Source: Cohnella phaseoli | GTDB taxonomy: Bacteria > Bacillota > Bacilli > Paenibacillales > Paenibacillaceae | Direction of reading: 5' to 3' | Assembly: GCF_003386235.1 (NCBI RefSeq) | Contig: NZ_QRDZ01000018.1 | Location: 1-64,000, forward strand | DNA length: 64,000 nucleotides | Shown: one piece after another, positions 16,250 through 22,969 of the stretch | Layout of the letters: each line of letters starts with the position of its first letter | How positions within the stretch are numbered: position 1 is the first letter of the stretch | Made by a program: the position numbers and the translations under genes | Notes under the pieces: generated by a model | Seen by the model: only the letters and a program-made list of their open reading frames with translations | Told to the model about the DNA's origin: nothing | Databases searched by the model: none

Positions 16250-16348
16250 ATGAGCAAATCGATGAAAATCGGTACTGAGCAAGAGGAATTTCCGTTGCGC
16301 TATCGGCTGACTCACCGCCATTACGGCATGCAGCGCGTAGAACGCTAA
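16250..16348 (+). CDS. Possible 32-residue small open reading frame
   Basis: In the 380-base gap upstream of the GT2 gene an ATG opens a 32-codon frame with a basic, aromatic-containing product (begins MSKSMKIGTEQEE, ends MQRVER). A good AAGGGGAG lies 24 bases upstream, too far for ordinary initiation. I see no riboswitch or other recognisable feature in 16097-16478. This may be a leader peptide, a small protein or chance. Confidence 0.2.
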   Translation: MSKSMKIGTEQEEFPLRYRLTHRHYGMQRVER

Positions 16349-16478
16349 AATGGCGATCCTCCCGTTTTGACAAAAAGGAGCAAAGGCAACAAAATCAAGA
16401 TTACCTCTTCGGAGGAAACAGACAAAGAGAAAAATAAAAAGAGACAAAGAAAAAAGGGAATCGGGGGTACAACTGAAT

Positions 16479-17717
16479 ATGTTTAACAACGTTCTTTTGG
16501 CGATTCAAGCGCTAGCCGCGGCCATCGGCGTGTATCAGATTTTTCTGTCCTTTTTCGGTTGGTATCGAAGAAAAGAGCGGATCACGCACAAACCGACCAA
16601 GTCGTTCGCGCTCATCGTCGCCGCACACAACGAGGAAGCCGTCGTGGGCGCTTTGATCGAGAACCTGTTGAAAATGGACTATCCGCGCGAGCTGTTCGAT
16701 ATTTTCGTCATCTGCGACAACTGCACGGACGGTACGGCGGACATCGTTCGCAGCTACGAAGGCGTGTACGCCTGCGAGAGAACGAATCCGAACGAGCGGG
16801 GCAAAGGCTTCGCGATCGAGTGGATGCTGAAGGAGCTATGGAAAAATCCCCGCCAATACGATGCGATCGTCATGTTCGACGCCGACAACCTGGTGGCGAC
16901 GAACTTCCTGGAATATATGAACGAGGATCTGTGCAACGGCTACCGTGTCGTGCAGGGCTACCTGGACACGAAAAACCCGCACGATTCCTGGATCAGCGCC
17001 GCCAACGGCATTACTTACTGGTTCTGCAATCGGCTCTGGCAGCTGCCGCGCTATAACCTGAAGCTGTCCAACTTCCTGGGCGGCACGGGCATGTGCTTTG
17101 AGACGAAGCTGCTGAAGGAGATGGGCTGGGGAGCGACGAGTCTTGTTGAAGATTTGGAGTTTACCGTCCGTTGTATCCAGAGGGGCATCTATCCGAAATT
17201 TAATTACGACGCGCGCGTCTACGACGAGAAGCCGATTACGTTCCGGGCGTCGGCCCGCCAGCGCTTGCGCTGGATGCAAGGACACTTCGACGTGTCGCGC
17301 CGGTACATGCTTCCGCTGCTGTGGCAGGGGATTCGTACGGGCAGCATCGTCAAGATCGACGCCGCTCTCTATATTTTCAACGCGTTTATTTACTTGATCG
17401 GCTTCCTTGTGACGTTGGCGCTCTGGTTCGATATGATGCTCCCGGGCGACCCGCACCTGACTTCCATCTATGCGAAAATGCCGCTCGGACTGTCGCTCAC
17501 GATCGTGCTGTACGGTTATCTGCAATGTCCGATCGCGATGCTGATGGAGAAGGTCAACTGGCGCATGTACGTGAAGCTGCTGCTGTTCCCGGTATTCTTC
17601 TTGTCCTGGTGGCCGATCGCGTTCTATGCGTTCTTCACTCAGAACAACAAGACGTGGAGCCATACGCAGCATACGCGCGTCATTCGCTTGGAAGAGGTTC
17701 AGGGCAAACAGATGTAA
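16479..17717 (+). CDS. Processive family-2 glycosyltransferase
   Basis: A 412-residue membrane glycosyltransferase of the hyaluronan/chitin/N-acetylglucosamine polymer synthase type. Residues 1-25 are a membrane segment. The GT2 domain follows: AAHNEEAVVGALIENLL, Asp134-Ala-Asp136 (metal-binding DAD), the acceptor motif GGTGMCF, the catalytic EDLEF and the processivity motif QRLRW at 261-265. Three or four C-terminal membrane segments complete the export channel. It adds sugar from a nucleotide donor to a growing surface polymer. There are no neighbouring polysaccharide genes. A weak GGGGG run 12 bases upstream is the only ribosome binding site. Confidence 0.9.
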   Translation: MFNNVLLAIQALAAAIGVYQIFLSFFGWYRRKERITHKPTKSFALIVAAHNEEAVVGALIENLLKMDYPRELFDIFVICDNCTDGTADIVRSYEGVYACERTNPNERGKGFAIEWMLKELWKNPRQYDAIVMFDADNLVATNFLEYMNEDLCNGYRVVQGYLDTKNPHDSWISAANGITYWFCNRLWQLPRYNLKLSNFLGGTGMCFETKLLKEMGWGATSLVEDLEFTVRCIQRGIYPKFNYDARVYDEKPITFRASARQRLRWMQGHFDVSRRYMLPLLWQGIRTGSIVKIDAALYIFNAFIYLIGFLVTLALWFDMMLPGDPHLTSIYAKMPLGLSLTIVLYGYLQCPIAMLMEKVNWRMYVKLLLFPVFFLSWWPIAFYAFFTQNNKTWSHTQHTRVIRLEEVQGKQM

Positions 17718-17781
17718 TTCGCTTGCATGGCTTGGTAAGGGAGTGCTAACAAGGCTAAGCTGCAAAATGCAAATCGGAATG

Positions 17782-17810
17782 TTGACATTCTGCGGCGGGC
17801 ATGGTAAAGT
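17782..17810 (+). promoter_or_regulatory. Sigma-A promoter of infC-rpmI-rplT
   Basis: TTGACA (17782-17787), 17-base spacer, TAAAGT (17805-17810). The leader from about 17817 to 18048 is some 230 bases long. Confidence 0.85.
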
Positions 17811-17819
17811 GGTCGTTGT

Positions 17820-18000
17820 GACTGTTTATGCAAATTAATCAGCACGCGCAAGCAGAAGCGCCCGCTTCTCACCCGATCGGCTATAGCTGACGGGTTCAGC
17901 GTAGCCGACGATATACGGAAGTGCGACGGAAGCCTCGGCTTTCCGGCATGGACGTTAACGTGAGGACTGGATGCGGGCCGAATGCGGCTCGCATTTTTTG
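17820..18000 (+). promoter_or_regulatory. L20 leader with attenuator
   Basis: The infC leader contains the conserved AGAAGCG-ccc-GCTTCTCACC hairpin region (17854-17873) of the ribosomal protein L20 leader known from Bacillus. It ends in a Rho-independent terminator, ATGCGGGCC (17971-17979) pairing with GGCTCGCAT (17986-17994), followed by six T. In the known system, L20 protein binds the leader and promotes termination, so the operon is shut when free L20 accumulates. Confidence 0.85.
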
Positions 18001-18048
18001 TTTTTGTTTGTGAACCTTTAGTTCGGCAGACTATTTCGGAGGTGGAAC

Positions 18049-18564
18049 ATTATTAGCAAGGATCATCAAATCAACGAGGAAATCCGGGCGAAAGAAGTCA
18101 GGCTGGTCGGCTCAGAAGGCGAGCAACTGGGAATCAAACCTTTTCGTGAAGCGATGCAGATGGCCATTGACGCGAATCTTGACTTAGTCAACGTGGCGCC
18201 GCAGGCGAAACCGCCGGTGTGCCGCATTATGGACTACGGCAAGTTCCGTTATGAGCAGCAGAAGAAGGAAAAGGAAGCTCGGAAGAATCAGAAAATCGTC
18301 GACCTTAAAGAGGTTTGGTTTCGTGCGAACATTGAGGAACACGACTACCAGACGAAGTTTCGCAACGTTGTGAAATTTTTGAATGACGGCGACAAGGTGA
18401 AATGTTCCGTGCGGTTCCGCGGTCGCGAAATTACGCATGCCAGGCTTGGCCAGAAGATCCTGGAGCGAGTGGCCAGCGAGGTTACCGACATTTGTATCGT
18501 TGAACGCATGCCTAAGCTGGAAGGCCGCAGCATGATTATGATTCTGGCGCCGAAACCCCACTGA
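18049..18564 (+). CDS. infC: Translation initiation factor IF-3, ATT start
   Basis: The 171-residue protein holds IF-3's N-terminal domain, linker and C-terminal domain (RFRGREITHARLGQKIL, ERMPKLEGRSMIMILAPK). It binds the 30S subunit and checks start codons. The first in-frame ATG (18154) would remove 35 residues of the N-domain. The correct start is ATT at 18049 (or the next ATT at 18052), six bases after a strong GGAGG, giving the typical beginning MISKDHQINEEIRAKEVRL. A non-canonical AUU/AUA start is the well-known autocontrol of infC, since IF-3 rejects such starts. It heads the infC-rpmI-rplT operon. Confidence 0.95.
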   Translation: MISKDHQINEEIRAKEVRLVGSEGEQLGIKPFREAMQMAIDANLDLVNVAPQAKPPVCRIMDYGKFRYEQQKKEKEARKNQKIVDLKEVWFRANIEEHDYQTKFRNVVKFLNDGDKVKCSVRFRGREITHARLGQKILERVASEVTDICIVERMPKLEGRSMIMILAPKPH

Positions 18565-18580
18565 CAGGAGGATACTATCC

Positions 18581-18781
18581 ATGCCTAAGATGAAAACACA
18601 CAGCAGCTTGAAAGACCGTTTCAAAGTAACCGGAACGGGCAAAGTGAAACGCTTCAAAGCTTACAAAAACCACTTGCTGTCCCACAAGTCCGGACGTCAG
18701 AAGCGCGTTCTGGGCACGCAGCCGCTGGTTGCCCAAGGCGACGTTCGCCGCATGCAACAACAAATCGCTAACTTGAAATAA
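18581..18781 (+). CDS. rpmI: 50S ribosomal protein bL35
   Basis: A 66-residue basic protein of exactly the normal length, with MPKMKTHSSLKDRFKVTGTGK and the HLLSHKSGRQKR core. It is part of the large ribosomal subunit. CAGGAGG lies 10 bases upstream, and the gene starts 16 bases after infC. Controlled with infC and rplT by the L20 leader. Confidence 0.98.
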   Translation: MPKMKTHSSLKDRFKVTGTGKVKRFKAYKNHLLSHKSGRQKRVLGTQPLVAQGDVRRMQQQIANLK

Positions 18782-18787
18782 TACAGA

Positions 18788-18906
18788 ATTGGGCGGTTTC
18801 GTCCAATCAAGTTCAAAAGTTCGGCTTTCAGCCCGGCTGAGTTCAAGATTCGACGTCGAATCCGCTTCAGGGATATCGCTTCGTGATCAAAATCGGACTT
18901 TTGAAC
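18788..18906 (+). other. Structured intergenic region between rpmI and rplT
   Basis: The 158-base spacer is unusually long. ATTGGGCG-gttt-CGTCCAAT (18788-18807) forms a tight hairpin. GTTCAAAAGT (18811-18820) pairs perfectly with ACTTTTGAAC (18897-18906), closing a 76-base domain that contains further short helices (e.g. TTCGACGTCGAA). It ends about 25 bases before the rplT ribosome binding site. Confidence 0.6.
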
Positions 18907-18939
18907 CTCATATCGAACACTTCCGGGAGGTAATGAATC

Positions 18940-19299
18940 ATGGCAAGAGTCAAAGGCGGATTCGTCACGCGCCGTCGTCGCAATAGAATGTTGAAGTTGG
19001 CTAAAGGTTACTGGGGCGCGAAACATCGCCTGTTTAAGAAAGCTAAAGAGCAAGTAATGAAATCCTTGATGTACGCATACCGCGACCGTCGTCAGACGAA
19101 GCGGAACTTCCGCAAATTGTGGATCGTGCGTATCAACGCAGCAGCTCGCCAGAACGGCCTGAGCTACAGCAAAATGATGCACGGCCTGAAACTGGCCGGC
19201 ATCGAAGTAAACCGCAAAATGCTTGCCGACCTGGCCGTGAACGACATCGGCGCGTTCAACTCGCTGGCCGGCGCAGCAAAAGAAAAAATCAACGCTTAG
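18940..19299 (+). CDS. rplT: 50S ribosomal protein bL20
   Basis: A 119-residue basic assembly protein of the 50S subunit, full length: MARVKGGFVTRRRRNR...LAKGYWGAKH, YAYRDRR and the C-terminal domain FRKLWIVRINAAAR...YSKMMHGLKLAGIEVNRKMLADLA that binds 23S rRNA and the leader of its own mRNA. GGGAGG precedes the ATG by 9 bases. Confidence 0.98.
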   Translation: MARVKGGFVTRRRRNRMLKLAKGYWGAKHRLFKKAKEQVMKSLMYAYRDRRQTKRNFRKLWIVRINAAARQNGLSYSKMMHGLKLAGIEVNRKMLADLAVNDIGAFNSLAGAAKEKINA

Positions 19300-19317
19300 T
19301 TCTAGCGTTAGAGCAGA

Positions 19318-19350
19318 CAAGCCTCGGGCGACCGGGGCTTGTTTTATTTT
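19318..19350 (+). terminator. Terminator of the infC operon
   Basis: CAAGCCTCGG pairs with CCGGGGCTTG around a 4-base loop (19318-19341), followed by GTTTTATTTT-like T-rich sequence. Confidence 0.88.
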
Positions 19351-19380
19351 CGCGTCCAGCGGGAGAAGGACGAAACCATA

Positions 19381-19580
19381 TTAAGCGGATAATCCGCGCT
19401 AATTTTTTCAAATGGGGAAAATGAGCGGAAGGAGAGCGGATTATCCGCCTTATTTTTCTAGAAAGTGGATAATCGCAGAAAATAGAGCGGGTTAACCGCC
19501 TTATTTTTCTAGAAAGTGGATAATCGTAAAAAATAGAGCGGGTTAACCGCCTTATTTTTCTAAAGCGGGTTATCCGCTTT
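19381..19580. repeat. Palindrome array A with 51-bp period
   Basis: GCGG of the core palindromes (GCGGataatCCGC, GCGGattatCCGC, GCGGgttaaCCGC twice) lies at 19385, 19436, 19487 and 19538, exactly 51 bases apart. A last palindrome, AAAGCGGGTTATCCGCTTT, follows at 19562-19580. Between the cores, TTATTTTTCTAGAAAGTGGA is repeated. The remainder of 19350-19798 has no gene I can support. Confidence 0.88.
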
Positions 19581-19798
19581 AGGTCGCTCGGAAAAGGTGC
19601 GGAAACGAACTTAAAGTGGTGTTTGTAGCTAAAACTCCCCTTAAGCAGATCGCAAGCAAGGGACAGGAATCGAGAGTTTTTCGCACAAGCAACAATCGAG
19701 GGTTTCTCGCAAGGGAGGCAATCGGTGGTTACTGTCGGGGGGAGCTGCGGTGTGTTGAAAACATTCGTCTCGGTTAATCGGAAAAGGAGGGAATCGGT

Positions 19799-21001
19799 TT
19801 GTCATCAACAATCGCGGCGGCGGAGTATTCATCCTTTCGTTATCGCTTAATCGTCCTGCTCTTGGCCGTCGTCGTCGCCGGGATGAGCCAGGGGCTGCTG
19901 CTGCCGCTGTTATCGATCATGCTGGAGCGTTCCGGGGTTTCCTCGGATATGAACGGATTGAATTCGGCGGCGATGTATATCGGAATTTTCTGCACGATGT
20001 TTTTTATAGAACGGCCGGTTAAGCGCTACGGTTACAGAAACGTAATTGTGGCGGGAATTGCGATCGTGTCCATGGCCGGAATTCTGTTTCCGTTAACCGA
20101 ATCGTTGGCCGTGTGGTTCGTTCTGCGGTTGCTGGTCGGCGTCGGAGACAGCGCGCTTCACTATACGACCCAATTGTGGATCGTCAGCTCAAGCCCGGCG
20201 GAGGGACGGGGAAAATATATTTCCTTCTATGGAATGGCTTACGGAATCGGGTTTAGCGTAGGCCCGCTGGGAATCAATCTTCTGCCGCTCGGCAAAGCCG
20301 TTCCTTTTCTGACTACATCGGCGATCTTCGTAGTTGTGCTTCTGCTTGTACTGCGGCTGAGAAACGGGTATCCGGAACCGATCAAGAAGGACGCGGCGCT
20401 GGAGAATCGCTTCATGGCGACTTATCGAATCGCCTGGTTCGTGCTGATTCCGGGCTTGCTGTACGGATTGATGGAATCCTCCATGAATAGCAGCTTTCCG
20501 CTGTATGGCTTGCGGATCGGGCTGGAGGGGCATTGGATCTCGCTGCTGCTGTTGGCATTTGGCGTCGGCTCGCTTGTTCTGCAGCTTCCGCTTGGCATGC
20601 TGAGCGACAGAATCGGGCGTAAGCCCGTGCTGATCGTTTGCGGATTGACGGGCGCCTTGGCATTCTTAGCAATTCCTGCGGCGGGAAGCCAGGTTGCGGT
20701 TTTGTTTCTGTTGTTCGCCGTTGCGGGAGGCGTGGTCGGTTCGTTCTTTACGCTTGGCCTTGCGTATGCGGCGGATATTTTGCCGCGGGCGATGCTGCCG
20801 ACGGCGAATGTCATCGCCTCGATTCACTTCAGCATCGGGAGCATGATGGGCCCGACTCTTGGCGGGTACGGCATTCGTTACGTATCCATTCACAGTATTT
20901 TTCTGTTTCTGGGCGCCGCGTTTCTCGTATTTTCCTTGCTAGGCTTCGGATTCCGTGCAAAGCACAACCGGGACCCGGCGCAGCAAGGCGGTATGCCTTG
21001 A
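19799..21001 (+). CDS. MFS transporter
   Basis: A 400-residue, 12-helix major facilitator protein. It starts at TTG, with AAAGGAGG at 8 bases. The motif between helices 8 and 9, GMLSDRIGRKPVLIVCG, is the classic MFS signature; the corresponding motif between helices 2 and 3 is degenerate (ERPVKRYGYRNVI). Helix-rich sequence with GMSQGLLLPLLSIML at the start resembles Bacillus YqgE/YfkF-type efflux proteins. Substrate is unknown; drug or metabolite efflux is typical. It appears monocistronic. Confidence 0.88.
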   Translation: MSSTIAAAEYSSFRYRLIVLLLAVVVAGMSQGLLLPLLSIMLERSGVSSDMNGLNSAAMYIGIFCTMFFIERPVKRYGYRNVIVAGIAIVSMAGILFPLTESLAVWFVLRLLVGVGDSALHYTTQLWIVSSSPAEGRGKYISFYGMAYGIGFSVGPLGINLLPLGKAVPFLTTSAIFVVVLLLVLRLRNGYPEPIKKDAALENRFMATYRIAWFVLIPGLLYGLMESSMNSSFPLYGLRIGLEGHWISLLLLAFGVGSLVLQLPLGMLSDRIGRKPVLIVCGLTGALAFLAIPAAGSQVAVLFLLFAVAGGVVGSFFTLGLAYAADILPRAMLPTANVIASIHFSIGSMMGPTLGGYGIRYVSIHSIFLFLGAAFLVFSLLGFGFRAKHNRDPAQQGGMP

Positions 21002-21031
21002 AGCTCAAGCCCCGGCACGGTGCCGAATGCT

Positions 21032-21285
21032 TTACAGCTTCCAAATTCGGTACAGGATGACCGCCGCTTCCGTCGCCGACCTGCGCTGGCGGGCTCGATC
21101 AGCTTGACCCAAGCCGTAACCTTGTACTCATCGCCTTTGTCCACATATTTCTCCACGCGAACGTAGCTGTCGACGGTTTTGCAGAAACGCTTGCGCGCCA
21201 TCGGCTCTCGCGACAGGGGCAAGCCATCCCGACGGGAGAAGTATGGCGATTGCGAGCAGTAGGAAGGCGGTTCTCTTGAGTGGTG
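21032..21285 (-). pseudogene. Frameshifted remnant of a small secreted protein
   Basis: Reading the minus strand, three frames each hold one plausible piece of a single protein. First comes a signal peptide (KRTAFLLLAIAILLPSGWLA ending ARADG) with no start codon. Then, in another frame, comes a mature segment DSYVRVEKYVDKGDEYKVTA followed by WVKLIEPASA. In the third frame comes a tail SATEAAVILYRIWKL with a stop at 21032-21034. At least two small indels and loss of the start are needed to explain this. The family is unknown to me. Nothing else is seen in 21002-21368. Confidence 0.45.
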
Positions 21286-21368
21286 TGGGCGGGAAACCGG
21301 GTAAAAGAGCAGGGAGGAACGGATATTGAGAAAAGGAGGAGGATTTCGTTAAAGGAGGGGAGGTTAGC

Positions 21369-21998
21369 TTAAGAGGCGAGCGCTTCGTTTGTGATTTTGG
21401 CGATGTCAATCGGGGAGCGGGAGCCTTCGCTGACGAGATCGGGGAGGATGTTCCGCAGAAAGTAATCGACGCAATGAAGTTTGATTTGCTTGATTTTGAT
21501 CAGGGCGTTCCGGTACATCGTGACGAATTCCTTCTCCGTGTTGCCCAACTGGAGCTCCGAGAAGGCTTCGTAGATCTGGTCCATTTTGTCGGCAACTTCC
21601 AGAATCAGGCCTTCGACCGAATCGTCTTTGCCTTCGCGCAATTGTCGGCGGAAAATAGGCTGGAATTCGGCGGGAATGTGCTCGTCGATGAAATGGTCGA
21701 CCATGCCTTCCTCCACCTGCTGCAGCATCGCCCTCAACTCCAGCGAGTAGTGCTTCACGGGCGTCTTGATATCGCCGATGAAAATTTCGCCGTAATCGTG
21801 ACTGCTCGTAATTTCGTACAGCTTTTTCCAATCGATGGTGACTCCGTTGCTTTCCTCGATATCGGCCAACGTTTTCGCATACTGCACGACCTTCCAGGAA
21901 TGCGCCGACACACTGTGCTCCTGAAATTTGAATTTCCCCGGGCAGCGGATGATCCGCTCCAGATCGGTTAACGATTGAAAATACGCATGAATTCCCAT
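21369..21998 (-). CDS. HD-domain phosphohydrolase, YfbR-like
   Basis: A 209-residue HD-superfamily protein with the metal ligands His33 (SVSAHSWKV), His67-Asp68 (TSSHDYGEIFIGD) and Asp137 (LEVADKMDQ). The spacing and the IRCPGKFKFQEHSVSAHSW start resemble the YfbR 5'-deoxynucleotidase branch, which cleaves deoxynucleoside monophosphates. AAAGGAAGGA precedes the ATG by about 10 bases. It is a single gene with no operon partner. Substrate is inferred from family only. Confidence 0.82.
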   Translation of the reverse strand: MGIHAYFQSLTDLERIIRCPGKFKFQEHSVSAHSWKVVQYAKTLADIEESNGVTIDWKKLYEITSSHDYGEIFIGDIKTPVKHYSLELRAMLQQVEEGMVDHFIDEHIPAEFQPIFRRQLREGKDDSVEGLILEVADKMDQIYEAFSELQLGNTEKEFVTMYRNALIKIKQIKLHCVDYFLRNILPDLVSEGSRSPIDIAKITNEALAS

Positions 21999-22135
21999 CT
22001 AATCAGTCCTTCCTTTGCCATTATCGGCGTGTTCTTTTACATCCAGTGTACAATCGGTTTGTTAAGAGAGAATTAAGCGGAGCATGGAAGTCTTATCCTG
22101 CGAGGAGCAAGCCGAAACAAGGCGGAGCGATCGGC

Positions 22136-22279
22136 ATGACGCCGCTGGAAGTGGTGAAGGCGCTGCTGGGGGAGGGGACGGAGCGACAGCAGACGGTGGT
22201 CATGGATTTTCGTCTGTCGCGGATTGTGCACGCCGTACTTCCTGTATTTGCTGTCCAGAACGAATTAAGGAAAAACTAG
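22136..22279 (+). CDS. Possible short gene or gene remnant, 47 residues
   Basis: An ATG at 22136 (GGCGGAG 7 bases upstream) opens MTPLEVVKALLGEGTERQQ and ends at 22279. The N-terminal helix looks protein-like, but the product has no recognisable family. No other gene is evident in 21999-22429; this may be a decayed gene. Confidence 0.2.
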   Translation: MTPLEVVKALLGEGTERQQTVVMDFRLSRIVHAVLPVFAVQNELRKN

Positions 22280-22429
22280 CTTCTTCTTCGGATACCGTCT
22301 CGACTTGCAACTTTACCCGGTTTGGTCTCGTTACATAGGCGACAAGGAACAGGAGCGCTCCGCACCGTACGCGCAAAGGGTTAATTGCTCCTCTTGATTG
22401 TTTGTCCATACATAGAAGGGACTGGTCGA

Positions 22430-22753
22430 ATGAAGAAGATCATTCTGTCATGCCTCGTGCTCTTGATTCTTTCCTCTTGCAGCAGTCGTCAATTTGATCA
22501 GGAAGCTTGGATCAAAGAACCGGAGAAAAGAAGCGGTATGGTGTCGAGCCTGACCGGTAAGTATGAGCTTAAAGGAATGACGGAGACGGAAATTATCGAT
22601 TTGCTTGGAGAGCCCGAGCAGAAGCTGGACGAGCCTTCTCGTCAATACGTTTATTACTTGGGAAGAGCCGGCCTTGGCATGGATGACAGCCTGCTTCGCC
22701 TCAGCTTTGATGCGAACGGCGAGCTTGAATCTCATAGGGTAACGCACGATTAG
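22430..22753 (+). CDS. BamE/SmpA-like small lipoprotein
   Basis: A 107-residue lipoprotein: signal peptide with lipobox LSSC (Cys17), then one BamE-like alpha/beta domain, LKGMTETEIIDLLGEPEQ...YVYYLGRA...LSFDANGELESHRV. In Gram-positives such domains occur in small envelope lipoproteins of unknown role. The ATG at 22430 is preceded by AAGGGA at 8 bases; the reading frame extends upstream without support. Repeat copy 3 follows directly. Confidence 0.82.
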   Translation: MKKIILSCLVLLILSSCSSRQFDQEAWIKEPEKRSGMVSSLTGKYELKGMTETEIIDLLGEPEQKLDEPSRQYVYYLGRAGLGMDDSLLRLSFDANGELESHRVTHD

Positions 22754-22950
22754 GACATAAAAAAGTGAAAGATAATCGATAAACAATAGGAAAGGTGTAT
22801 GTATCTCCCTCCGATGCGATACACTCCCGAAATCTGAATGGGGAAACCCGTTGCAAGGTTTCAGGAGCGTACGAGGCAGTCCCGGGAGGTACATACACCT
22901 TCTTTTTTATCCGATCATCTCAAGCAACTCGAATTATGGGACAGCGCCTT
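22752..22950 (-). repeat. Long nested palindromic repeat, copy 3 (inverted, one end decayed)
   Basis: Middle arms AAGGTGTATGTATCTCCC (22792-22809) and GGGAGGTACATACACCTT (22884-22901) differ by one base. The asymmetric GAGGCAGTC motif shows that this copy is in the opposite orientation to copies 1, 2 and 4. The right end keeps ATTATGGGACAGCGCCTT; the left end retains only a trace (GGACATAA). It separates two convergent genes. Confidence 0.88.
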
Positions 22951-22969
22951 TTCTCTACTCGAGCTCAGT

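Noticed and set aside
16129..16478. Riboswitch (c-di-GMP or other) before the GT2 gene
   Set aside because: I looked for GCAAACC/GGGACGCAAAGCC-type signatures and a terminator and found none.
19381..19580. CRISPR array
   Set aside because: The period is regular, but the segments between palindromes are themselves repeated, there are only four units, and no cas genes are near.
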